From: an uncultured Bacteroidales bacterium
GTDB taxonomy: Bacteria; Bacteroidota; Bacteroidia; Bacteroidales; F082
Direction: 5' to 3'
Length of the DNA: 64,000 nt
NCBI GenBank assembly: GCA_946184615.1
Contig: CAMHFN010000002.1
Coordinates: 1 to 64,000, forward strand
The position numbers and the translations under genes are program-made. Below, in pieces: positions 51,103-59,269 of this stretch. The notes under the pieces were generated by a model. That model worked only from the letters and a program-made list of their open reading frames with translations, was not told where the DNA came from and searched no databases. Within the stretch, counting starts at the first letter, position 1. Each line of letters starts with the position of its first letter.

Positions 51103-51500
51103 TTCTTTTTGTTTTCTTTCATTTTGGCATCGAGGCAGATGGTGGTGGTGGGCACGCAGCGCAGCCTCTCCTTGGGGATCAGCTTGCCTGTGGCACGGCA
51201 GATGCCGTAGGTCTTGTTCTCGATGCGCATCAAGGCAAACTCAAGGCTCTGGATGTATTTCTCAGTGCGAGCAGCCAACTTGGCGTTTTCTTCTTTTTGT
51301 GACACAGAATAACCTTCCTCCAACACTTTGAAAGTGGGAGCGGTGTCGTCGGTGCTGTTTTCGCCTCCGGCAATATTTTCATTGAGCATAGCGAGGTTTG
51401 CACGTGCTTGTTCAAGTTTATCTAAAATCAATGCCTTGAATTCTTCAAGCTCTTCGTCCGAATACCTTACGCTGGGCGTAACTTTAATCTTTCCGTCCAT
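51099..51500 (-). CDS. TraR/DksA-family protein with an incomplete zinc finger
   Basis: 133 residues. N-terminal coiled coil (about 15-90), then GICRATGKLIPKERLRCVPTTTICLDAK. In DksA this stretch holds four zinc cysteines (C-x2-C-x17-C-x2-C); here the second is T and the fourth is A, while an extra C follows LR, so the finger is degenerate. The family binds RNA polymerase and modulates stress and ppGpp control. Coupled to lspA downstream; 56 nt after ileS. Confidence 0.85.
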   Translation of the reverse strand: MDGKIKVTPSVRYSDEELEEFKALILDKLEQARANLAMLNENIAGGENSTDDTAPTFKVLEEGYSVSQKEENAKLAARTEKYIQSLEFALMRIENKTYGICRATGKLIPKERLRCVPTTTICLDAKMKENKKK

Positions 51501-51556
51501 AACGTTATAATTTTGAGAGTGCTAAATTACACTTATTTTTCAAATAATGCAAGTTT

Positions 51557-54500
51557 TTAATCCTTTTTCTTTATGCTTAGCTTGGCTTTGACGTTTTCTG
51601 TGAGTTCGTCTTCCATGACCTCTTCGCCAGTGAGCTGGTCTACCAGTGTGATGGAGCCAGCCAGAGTCTCTCCACAGATATAGTCGCCAAACAACGCAAC
51701 GGCCTTTTCGATTTTTTCGTTCTTTTCAATGTGGATCTCAATACGGTCGGTGACTTCCAGTCCGGTGTTCTTGCGGAGGGTCTGCACACGGTTGACGATC
51801 TCACGGGCGAGGCCTTCGTTGAAGAGGTCCTCGGTGATGGTCATATCCAAAGCCACCGTGTAGTTGCCTTCGGAGGTGACGGCCCAGCCTGGGATGTCCT
51901 GGGTGGAGATCAGGGCGTCTTCAAGGGTCAGCTCCACGTCGACCCCATCCACGTCGAGGTGGGTGCCGTTGTTCTTCTCGAAGGTGTGGATCTCGTCCTG
52001 ACTCATGTTGGCGAAGTAGTTTTGGATCTGCTTCATCTGTTTGCCGTATTTTCTTCCCAAGGTCTTGAAATTCGGCTTCACATTCTTCACCAGGATGTTG
52101 TTGTCGGCAGCTAAGAACTCGATGCCTTTGATGTTGACTTCGCTCATGATGAGGTGGGAGATTCTCTCCAGTTGTGATTTCATAGAGTCGTTGGCCACCG
52201 GAATCATGATTTTCGACAGAGGTTGACGTACACGGATGTTGGCTTTCTTACGTAATGAAAGCACCAAGGAGGAGATGAGCTGAGCGGCTTCCATGCGCTC
52301 CTCCAGCGCCTTGTCGATGAGTTGGTTGTCCGCCACAGGGAAGTCGGTGAGATGCACGGAATCGGCAGCGTTTTTGCCTGTGGCATTGTTGAGGTCGCGA
52401 TAAAGCTGCTCGCTGAAGAATGGGGCGATGGGTGAGCTGAGGCGGGCCACCGTCTCTAGACACGTGTAAAGGGTTTGGTAGGCAGAGAGCTTGTCTTTGT
52501 CATCGTCACTTCTCCAGAAACGGCGGCGCGACAGACGCACGTACCAGTTGCTCAAATGGGCATCCACGAAGTCGGCGATGGCGCGACCGGCACGGGTGGG
52601 CTCGTATTCGCTGTAGGCTTGGTCCACATTAATAATCAAGGAATTGAGTTCGGAAAGAATCCAACGGTCGATTTCGGGACGTTCTTCGTAAGGCAAGTCG
52701 GCTTCTCTATAGTCGAAATGGTCGATGTTGGCATACAGGGCGAAGAAAGCGTAGGTGTTGTACAGGGTGCCGAAGAATTTGCGGCGCACCTCATCGACCC
52801 CGGCTTCGTCGAATTTCAGGTTGTCCCAAGGTTGCGAGTTGGTGATCATGTACCAACGCACGGCATCGGCACCGTATTTTTCAATGGCACCGAAGGGATC
52901 CACGGCATTGCCCAGACGTTTCGACATCTTATTGCCGTTCTTGTCGAGGACCAAGCCGTTGGAAATCACATTCTTATATGCAACGCTGTCGAAACACATC
53001 GTGGCGATGGCATGTAACGTGAAGAACCATCCACGGGTCTGGTCGACGCCCTCAGCGATGAAGTCGGCTGGGAACGGCAATGCTGGCTTCTGACTTCCGT
53101 CTTCTGTCTTCCCCATGTAGTGGTACTGCGCATACGGCATGGCACCGCTGTCGAACCACACGTCAATCAAGTCCGGTTCGCGCATCATCTTCTTGCCACT
53201 TGGCGAAACCAAAACCACGCCGTCGATATACGGGCGGTGAAGGTCGAACTTCGTATAGTCTTCCGAAGCGTAAGGATTCGAGGTCATGAATCCCGCCTTG
53301 ATGGACTTCTCAATCTCGTTGCGAAGCTCTTCGACGCTGCCGATGCAGATCTCTTCCTTGCCGTCCTCGGTACGCCAGATGGGCAACGGTGTGCCCCAGT
53401 AACGCGAGCGAGAGAGGTTCCAGTCGACGAGGTTCTCCAGCCAGTTGCCGAAACGACCACTACCCGTGGCTTCGGGCTTCCAGTTGATGGTCTTGTTGAG
53501 CTCGATCATACGGTCTTTCAAAGCCGTAGTTTTGATGAACCAGCTATCCAAAGGATAATAGAGCACGGGTTTGTCGGTACGCCAGCAGTGTGGGTAGTTG
53601 TGGGTGTGTTTCTCGCTCTTGAAGAGTTTGCCTTCTTCTTTCAGCATGACGACGATGTCAACATCCAGAGACTTGTCTTTTTCGGTCTTGGTGGGGTCGT
53701 AGGCGTTTTTCACAAACTGTCCGGCATAGGGGCGATAGGCCTCCACATCCATGCAATTCTTGACGAATTCAGGGTCGAGGTCTTCGATGCGCCAGAACTT
53801 GCCGGTGCGGTCGACCATGGGCTGGGCTTTGCCGTCCTTGTCGATCATCTGCAACGGGGGTATGCCCGCAGCGGCAGCCACCCGCTTGTCGTCGGCACCA
53901 AAAGTGGGGGCGATATGGACGATACCTGTACCGTCTTCGGTGGTGACATAGTCGCCAGGAATGATGCGGAAGGCACCTTCACCTGGGTTGACCCAGGGGA
54001 TGAGTTGCTCATATTCAATGCCGACCAGCTCGCTGCCTTTGAACTCCTTCACGATCTCAGGGGCTTCCTTGAACATGGTGCCTATCAGGGCCTTGGCCAT
54101 GATAATACAGCAAGGTTCTTCCGTATAAGGATGGACGGTCTTCAAAAGGACATAATCAATATTCGGTCCCACACAGAGAGCCGTATTTGAGGGTAAAGTC
54201 CATGGTGTAGTAGTCCAAGCTATTGCATACGTAGTCAACCCTTCGACTCTAAACTCTAAACTCTCCACTTTCAACTTAAATAGTGCTACGCAAGTCAAGT
54301 CCTTCACGTCGCGATAGCAGCCGGGCATGTTCAGTTCGTGTGAGCTAAGTCCGGTACCCGCGGCGGGCGAGTAGGGCTGGATGGTATACCCTTTATAGAG
54401 CAAGCCTTTGTTATAGAGATCTTTCAGCAAGAACCACAAGGTCTCGATGTAGTCGTTGGTGAAGGTGATGTAAGGGTTGTCGAGGTTGACCCAGTAGCCC

Positions 54501-54919
54501 ATCTTGCGGGTGAGGTCATCCCACATATCTTTGTATTTCATCACTTCTTCGCGGCAGGCGCGGTTGTAGTCGTCAACACTGATCTTCTTGCCGATGTCTT
54601 CCTTGGTGATGCCGAGTTTCTTCTCTACGCCCAGTTCGACGGGCAGGCCGTGAGTGTCCCAGCCGGCCTTGCGGACCACATGTTTGCCTTTCAGGGTTTG
54701 GTAACGGCACACCACGTCCTTGATGGAGCGGGCCATCACATGGTGGATGCCGGGAGTGCCGTTGGCGCTCGGTGGTCCTTCGAAGAACACGAAGGCGTTG
54801 TCTTTGTCGCGGTTGTCGAGACTTTTTTGGAAGGTGTCGTTCTCCTCCCAGTATTTGCGGATTTCGTTGGCTGTCTCAGTGAGATTCAGCTGTTTATACT
54901 CTTTGTAATACTGCTTCAT
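51557..54919 (-). CDS. ileS: Isoleucyl-tRNA synthetase
   Basis: 1120 residues, longer than most (about 1040 in bacteria with this subtype). Class I motifs: GIHH as HIGH (57-60) and KMSKRLGNA (about 665). CP1 editing domain in between, anticodon part after. Two stretches do not fit the family and are repeat-encoded: residues about 214-227 (FKLKVESLEFRVEG) and about 603-611 (GKTEDGSQKP). The rest is intact and there is no frameshift, so the protein should be functional. Heads the ileS-dksA-lspA group; preceded by TATCTTTG 24 nt upstream. Confidence 0.95.
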   Translation of the reverse strand: MKQYYKEYKQLNLTETANEIRKYWEENDTFQKSLDNRDKDNAFVFFEGPPSANGTPGIHHVMARSIKDVVCRYQTLKGKHVVRKAGWDTHGLPVELGVEKKLGITKEDIGKKISVDDYNRACREEVMKYKDMWDDLTRKMGYWVNLDNPYITFTNDYIETLWFLLKDLYNKGLLYKGYTIQPYSPAAGTGLSSHELNMPGCYRDVKDLTCVALFKLKVESLEFRVEGLTTYAIAWTTTPWTLPSNTALCVGPNIDYVLLKTVHPYTEEPCCIIMAKALIGTMFKEAPEIVKEFKGSELVGIEYEQLIPWVNPGEGAFRIIPGDYVTTEDGTGIVHIAPTFGADDKRVAAAAGIPPLQMIDKDGKAQPMVDRTGKFWRIEDLDPEFVKNCMDVEAYRPYAGQFVKNAYDPTKTEKDKSLDVDIVVMLKEEGKLFKSEKHTHNYPHCWRTDKPVLYYPLDSWFIKTTALKDRMIELNKTINWKPEATGSGRFGNWLENLVDWNLSRSRYWGTPLPIWRTEDGKEEICIGSVEELRNEIEKSIKAGFMTSNPYASEDYTKFDLHRPYIDGVVLVSPSGKKMMREPDLIDVWFDSGAMPYAQYHYMGKTEDGSQKPALPFPADFIAEGVDQTRGWFFTLHAIATMCFDSVAYKNVISNGLVLDKNGNKMSKRLGNAVDPFGAIEKYGADAVRWYMITNSQPWDNLKFDEAGVDEVRRKFFGTLYNTYAFFALYANIDHFDYREADLPYEERPEIDRWILSELNSLIINVDQAYSEYEPTRAGRAIADFVDAHLSNWYVRLSRRRFWRSDDDKDKLSAYQTLYTCLETVARLSSPIAPFFSEQLYRDLNNATGKNAADSVHLTDFPVADNQLIDKALEERMEAAQLISSLVLSLRKKANIRVRQPLSKIMIPVANDSMKSQLERISHLIMSEVNIKGIEFLAADNNILVKNVKPNFKTLGRKYGKQMKQIQNYFANMSQDEIHTFEKNNGTHLDVDGVDVELTLEDALISTQDIPGWAVTSEGNYTVALDMTITEDLFNEGLAREIVNRVQTLRKNTGLEVTDRIEIHIEKNEKIEKAVALFGDYICGETLAGSITLVDQLTGEEVMEDELTENVKAKLSIKKKD
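53086..53113. repeat. In-frame heptamer array 2 inside ileS
   Basis: GCTTCTG, ACTTCCG, TCTTCTG, TCTTCCC: four units (28 nt) coding on the minus strand for KTEDGSQKP. Confidence 0.87.
54239..54280. repeat. In-frame heptamer array 1 inside ileS
   Basis: CCCTTCG, ACTCTAA, ACTCTAA, ACTCTCC, ACTTTCA, ACTTAAA: six units, 42 nt, exactly 14 codons (FKLKVESLEFRVEG). Confidence 0.9.
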
Positions 54920-54942
54920 CTTGCTAGCTTGAATTGAAGCCG

Positions 54943-54950
54943 CAAAGATA
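54943..54950 (-). promoter_or_regulatory. -7 element of ileS
   Basis: TATCTTTG on the minus strand, 23 nt upstream of ATG 54919. The -33 position falls in the upstream terminator stem. Confidence 0.7.
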
Positions 54951-54983
54951 CAAAAAAAACAGGGGCTTCCACAAGAAGCCCCT
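54951..54983 (-). terminator. Terminator of the SPFH/acyl-CoA dehydrogenase operon
   Basis: AGGGGCTTC (54961-54969) pairs with GAAGCCCCT (54975-54983), followed on the minus strand by an eight-T run (complement of 54952-54959). Confidence 0.92.
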
Positions 54984-55013
54984 ATATTTTTACAAGAGTA
55001 AATATAAATAGGT

Positions 55014-56012
55014 TTATTTCTCGAGATTCAGCAGCAGCCCATTGCCGTCGCCAGTCATGATTTCGGGCAGCTTGCCGTCCCATTTGTTAATCCATTCGAG
55101 CTGGACGATTTTGGGGTTGCTGGAGACAGAGGCGCCTTTAATCTTAAGGGCTTCGGCCTCACCTTCGGCGTTAAGGATTTGGATGTCCTTTTCGATTTCT
55201 GCTTGTTTCTTCAGCTCTTCTTTTTGCTTGGTGACTTCAGAGAGGGTGAGGGCCTTCTGTTCTTCGAGTTTCTTTTGGTTGATGGCGGTCTCGTATTCGC
55301 TGTTGTAATACACCTCGCGGATGTCGATTTGGTCGAGGATGAGGTGGTACGACTTGATGTCGTTTTTCATCCTTTCAAGCACGAAGGCTTGGATCTCCTC
55401 GCGGCTGGTGCTATACACTTGGATAGGGGTGTATTTGCTAGTGGTGAGGGCCAATGCTGATTTCAGTTTAGGCTTGATGACATTCTCTTCGAGCCAATAG
55501 AAACGACCGTTTTCCTTGCCATCGGTTTCTGAGACGTTGTCATAGATCCACCAGGCGTATTCGGGGTCGATGCGCCAGGAGGCGCTGATGTCGAATCCCA
55601 TCTTGATACCATCGATGGTTGGGGTCCACACGGTTTCCGATTGGGTGGCGTCTGCTTTATACGATTTGTAGTTCGGGTCGCTGCGGCTGACATCGGTGCG
55701 TTTGGCGCAGGTGTAGACCTGTTCGGTCTTGTCCATGGTCTGCACGGTGTACCAAGGAAGGATGAGGTGCCATCCGGTGTAATACGTCTGTTGTTTCACA
55801 CCGCTGGGGGTGATGACCACGCCGCATTCTTGGGCGGGGATGATGGTCAAGAAGCTGGAGACAGCAAGATAGATAACGGGAATGAGCCAGAGTAAAAAAC
55901 TATTGGCTATGGTTTTTCCTCCTTTGTTTCTCTTGCGGATCATGCTGTTGTAAAGGGCTGCCACGATGCTATAGATGATGGCAACGATTGCGATAGTGTT
56001 TAGTATTTTCAT
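55014..56012 (-). CDS. SPFH/band-7 family membrane protein
   Basis: 332 residues. Two N-terminal membrane helices (about 4-22 and 37-60), then a band-7 domain starting IPAQECGVVITPSGVKQQTYYTGWHLILPWY, and a charged coiled coil with KKLEEQKALTLSEVTKQKEELKKQAEIEKD ending in AEGEAEALKIKG, the classical stomatin/prohibitin pattern. Forms large membrane-bound rings that organise membrane proteins or proteases. Last gene of a run with the acyl-CoA dehydrogenase, 13 nt apart; a metabolic link is not evident. Confidence 0.88.
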   Translation of the reverse strand: MKILNTIAIVAIIYSIVAALYNSMIRKRNKGGKTIANSFLLWLIPVIYLAVSSFLTIIPAQECGVVITPSGVKQQTYYTGWHLILPWYTVQTMDKTEQVYTCAKRTDVSRSDPNYKSYKADATQSETVWTPTIDGIKMGFDISASWRIDPEYAWWIYDNVSETDGKENGRFYWLEENVIKPKLKSALALTTSKYTPIQVYSTSREEIQAFVLERMKNDIKSYHLILDQIDIREVYYNSEYETAINQKKLEEQKALTLSEVTKQKEELKKQAEIEKDIQILNAEGEAEALKIKGASVSSNPKIVQLEWINKWDGKLPEIMTGDGNGLLLNLEK

Positions 56013-56025
56013 AATTTTTAATCAA

Positions 56026-57168
56026 TTAACATCCAATAGCTCTTGAAATGACCAATCGGAGGATTTCGGAGGTCCCTTCTCCGATTTGGAGGATCCGTTG
56101 GTCACGATAGAAACGTTCCATGTCGAACTCTTTGAGGAGTCCATGGCCGCCCATTACCTGAACGGCGTTGTCGCACACCTCGGCGGCGACTTCAGAGCAG
56201 TAGAGCTTGGCCATGGCGGCTTCCTTGCCGAAAGGACGGTGTTGGTCTTTCAGCCAGCAAGCATGGTAAAGCAGGTTGCGGGCGGCTTCGATCTTCATGG
56301 CCATGTCGGCGAGTTTGAAGGCTACGGCTTGGAATTTGCACACGGGTTTGCCGAACTGCACGCGTTTTTTGGAGTAGGCGAGGGCCATCTCGTAGGCACC
56401 TTGTGCACATCCGAGGCCCATGGCGGCGATGGAGAGACGACCCGAGTCGAGGGTGGCCAGCATCATGTGGGAGCCTTCGCCAGGTTCTCCCAGGATGCAT
56501 TCTTTGGGCAGCCTCACATGATCGAATACCAGCTTGCCGGTATTGGAAGCGCGCCACATCATCTTGTCGTCCATCGGGGTTTGGGTGAATCCTTCCATGG
56601 TGTTTTCCACCAGCAGGGCGGTAAACTCGGGCTTGCCGTCTTTTTCACCAGAGATGGCTTGCACGCTGGTGCCCAAGGTGATGGGGGTGGCACTGTTGGT
56701 GATGAAGATTTTCGTTCCATTGAGCAACCATCCGTCTCCGTCGCGTTTGGCCGTGGTCTTCGTGCCACGTGAGTCGCTGCCAGCATCCTCCTCGGTGAGG
56801 CCGAAGCCCCAAAGCTTGTCCTTGCAGAGCTGTGGCAGGTACTTGCGTTTCTGTTCCTCGGTGCCATAATCTTTGATGGGACCAATGCCCAACGAGTTGT
56901 CGGCTGCGATAGTGGCAGCCGTAGAACCGTCTACACGGGCCAATTCTTCCACGGCGATGATGTAGCTCAGGTTGTCGAGCCCTTGACCACCATATTCTTT
57001 CGGAACGGTCATGCCCAAAAGGCCGAGTTTACCCATCTTGAGAGTCAGTTCCACATCAAAATGCTGGTGCTCGTCGTTGTAACGGGCCACGGGTTTTATT
57101 TCTGCTTCGGCGAAGTCGCGAACGCGCTGGCGTAAGGCTTCTTGTTCTTTGGTTAAATCGAAATTCAT
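56026..57168 (-). CDS. Acyl-CoA dehydrogenase (short-chain type)
   Basis: 380 residues, normal. Three parts: N-terminal helices, beta barrel (GFGLTEEDAGSDSRG FAD/substrate loop), C-terminal helices. The catalytic base is E364 in QIGEGTSEI; this position is A in isovaleryl-CoA dehydrogenases, so butyryl-type or another short-chain acyl-CoA is more likely. Uses FAD and passes electrons to ETF. Follows the biotin carboxylase by 12 nt of repeat and precedes the SPFH gene. Confidence 0.92.
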   Translation of the reverse strand: MNFDLTKEQEALRQRVRDFAEAEIKPVARYNDEHQHFDVELTLKMGKLGLLGMTVPKEYGGQGLDNLSYIIAVEELARVDGSTAATIAADNSLGIGPIKDYGTEEQKRKYLPQLCKDKLWGFGLTEEDAGSDSRGTKTTAKRDGDGWLLNGTKIFITNSATPITLGTSVQAISGEKDGKPEFTALLVENTMEGFTQTPMDDKMMWRASNTGKLVFDHVRLPKECILGEPGEGSHMMLATLDSGRLSIAAMGLGCAQGAYEMALAYSKKRVQFGKPVCKFQAVAFKLADMAMKIEAARNLLYHACWLKDQHRPFGKEAAMAKLYCSEVAAEVCDNAVQVMGGHGLLKEFDMERFYRDQRILQIGEGTSEILRLVISRAIGC

Positions 57169-57173
57169 ATTCT

Positions 57174-57201
57174 TTACTTCTTACTTCTGTATTCTTTCTT
57201 C
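57174..57201. repeat. Heptamer array at the carboxylase stop codon
   Basis: TTACTTC, TTACTTC, TGTATTC, TTTCTTC: codes for the last carboxylase residues (ERIQK) and runs into the gap to the acyl-CoA dehydrogenase gene. Confidence 0.82.
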
Positions 57202-59211
57202 TAACTCAATAAGCTGTTTTTTATTGTCAACCATTTCGTTTTCAATGACCAAAATCTTTTTCACCTTGGCTTTGGCTGTGGCAATGATGTTGTTCTCCAT
57301 TTTCATGGCCTCTACTACAATCATCACGGTACCCGCTTCGACCTCATCTCCTTCTTTTACGTTGATTTTCACCACCTTGCCAGGCATAGGAGAGACCAGT
57401 GTGGATTTATCGTTCACGTTTTCTTTTTGGGAATAGTCGGTGGTGTCGTTGAGTTGGTCGGCACGGAAACAGCTGAAGTTGAGGCCTCGGAAGTTGATGA
57501 TGGTTTTCTGCTCATCGTTGACGGAGCAATAGATGATCTCAGTCTTTCCGTTGAGCATGATTTTCAGTTGGTGACCGTTGTGGGCGAGGTGTTCGACAGT
57601 AAGGTGAGAGGTGAGAGGTGAGAGGGGGGAGGGAAGGCATTCCACGGTCAGTTTCCCGTTTTCCGTATCCCATTGGGTGATGTGGACAGGGATTTTTTGG
57701 CCTTCCACATCAACGGTGAATTGGCTGTGGAAACGCCAGTAACCAATATCCTCCCAGACATTCTCTGTGAGATTCTCGATGCGTTTCTTATAGAAGTCGT
57801 AAAAGAGGAAAGATACAGCTATGTCATTCACATTTACATTGTTACGACTTTCATTCAAGGCTTTTAGAAGGGCTTCTTGATGGGTGCTGCAAAACGAGGT
57901 GTCGAGGTTGTTTTCAGCAAAGTCCTGATTTTTGATGACTTCCCAAAGGTAAGCCTTGTTGGTGGTCAGTCCTTGGATGATAAACTCCTTGAGGGCGTGT
58001 TGAGCGGTCTCAATGGCGGCCTGGCGGGTCTTGGCATGGCAGACGAGTTTGGCAATCATGGGATCGTAAGCCTCGCTGACGGTACAAGGGCCGTCGATGC
58101 TGCTATCGACACGGGTGCCTCGTCCTTGTGGCTCATGGTAGGCGGTCACCTTGCCTGGGGTGGGCAAGAAATGGTTTTCGGGGTCTTCAGCATAGATACG
58201 AAGTTCAATGGCATGGCCATTCTCTGTTTTCAGTTCTCCGTTTGCAATCTCTTTGCCTCGTGCGATGCGGATCTGTTCCTCTACGATGTCGATGCCGGTG
58301 CGCATTTCGGTGACAGGGTGCTCCACCTGGATACGAGTGTTCACCTCTAAAAAATAGAAATTCAAGTTTTTATCGACGATGAATTCCACGGTGCCGGCAT
58401 TTTTGTAGCCAATGCGTTTGCAGAGTTTCACAGCGGTATTCAGCAGGAGCTGTCGTCTTTCTTCGGTGAGGGTCGGGGAGGGCGATTCTTCGATAATCTT
58501 CTGGTAACGTCGCTGGATGGTGCATTCGCGCTCACCAAGATGAAATACATTGCCGTGGTGGTCAGCCAAAATCTGGACCTCGATATGGCGTGGGTTTTCG
58601 ATGTATTGCTCCAGGAATACGGTGCCGTCACCGAAGTATTTTTCTGCTTCGCGAGAGGCTCGTTCCAATTCGTCTTTCAGGTCTTCTTTCTTGCGGACGA
58701 TGTGCATGCCTTTGCCGCCGCCTCCTGCTGCCGCTTTGATGAGGATCGGGTAAGGCAGGTTGTCAGCTTGTGCCATAATTTGGCACAAGTCGCCAGTCAG
58801 GCCGAAGGTAACGGGAATGTCGTTTTCGATGGCGACTTGGCGTGCGGCGATTTTGTTGCCCATCAGCCTCATGGTGTCGGCGTCGGGACCGATGAAGATG
58901 AGGTTGTTCTGCCGGCACGCCTCGGCAAACTCAGGATTCTCGGAGAGGAAGCCGTAGCCTGGGTGGATGGCATCGGCACCACTGTCGAGAGCCGTGTCGA
59001 TGATTTTTTGTATATTGAGGTATGTGTCTTTGATGCTGCCGTTGCCAAGAGGGTAGGCTTCGTCGGCCATGCGCCGGTGTAGGGCATCCGCATCGTTATC
59101 GGCGAACACAGCTACGCTTTCGATATGCAAGCGTTTGAGTGTCCGCATGATACGTACTGCGATTTCCCCACGGTTGGCGATGAGGACTTTGTTTATTCTT
59201 TTGGTGTTCAT
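57181..59211 (-). CDS. Biotin carboxylase/BCCP fused subunit of an acyl-CoA carboxylase
   Basis: 676 residues. ATP-grasp biotin carboxylase (about 1-450): KVLIANRGEIAVRIMRT, AAAGGGGKGMHIV, FLEVNTRIQVEHPVTE; a linker; C-terminal biotinyl domain with the attachment lysine in VVEAMKMENN (about 645-655). Resembles alpha subunits of methylcrotonyl-, propionyl- or acetyl-CoA carboxylases. Linker residues about 527-538 (PSPLSPLTSHLT) come from a heptamer array. No carboxyltransferase beta gene lies beside it. A LiuC-like hydratase gene lies upstream and an acyl-CoA dehydrogenase downstream, suggesting branched-chain (leucine) breakdown, though with a short-chain-type dehydrogenase. Confidence 0.9.
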   Translation of the reverse strand: MNTKRINKVLIANRGEIAVRIMRTLKRLHIESVAVFADNDADALHRRMADEAYPLGNGSIKDTYLNIQKIIDTALDSGADAIHPGYGFLSENPEFAEACRQNNLIFIGPDADTMRLMGNKIAARQVAIENDIPVTFGLTGDLCQIMAQADNLPYPILIKAAAGGGGKGMHIVRKKEDLKDELERASREAEKYFGDGTVFLEQYIENPRHIEVQILADHHGNVFHLGERECTIQRRYQKIIEESPSPTLTEERRQLLLNTAVKLCKRIGYKNAGTVEFIVDKNLNFYFLEVNTRIQVEHPVTEMRTGIDIVEEQIRIARGKEIANGELKTENGHAIELRIYAEDPENHFLPTPGKVTAYHEPQGRGTRVDSSIDGPCTVSEAYDPMIAKLVCHAKTRQAAIETAQHALKEFIIQGLTTNKAYLWEVIKNQDFAENNLDTSFCSTHQEALLKALNESRNNVNVNDIAVSFLFYDFYKKRIENLTENVWEDIGYWRFHSQFTVDVEGQKIPVHITQWDTENGKLTVECLPSPLSPLTSHLTVEHLAHNGHQLKIMLNGKTEIIYCSVNDEQKTIINFRGLNFSCFRADQLNDTTDYSQKENVNDKSTLVSPMPGKVVKINVKEGDEVEAGTVMIVVEAMKMENNIIATAKAKVKKILVIENEMVDNKKQLIELEERIQK
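57598..57632. repeat. In-frame heptamer array inside the carboxylase gene
   Basis: AGTAAGG, TGAGAGG, TGAGAGG, TGAGAGG, GGGGAGG: five units coding on the minus strand for the LPSPLSPLTSHLT stretch. Confidence 0.9.
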
Positions 59212-59213
59212 TC

Positions 59214-59234
59214 TGACTCCTGACTTCTAACTTC
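59214..59234. repeat. Heptamer array in the carboxylase leader
   Basis: TGACTCC, TGACTTC, TAACTTC between the carboxylase ATG (59211) and its -7 box (59238-59245). Confidence 0.8.
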
Positions 59235-59237
59235 TTG

Positions 59238-59245
59238 CAAAAATA
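59238..59245 (-). promoter_or_regulatory. -7 element of the carboxylase gene
   Basis: TATTTTTG on the minus strand, 26 nt upstream of ATG 59211; TTGG lies about 19 nt further up (59268-59265). Confidence 0.65.
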
Positions 59246-59269
59246 GAATTTTTTTTTGTGAGTTCCAAG

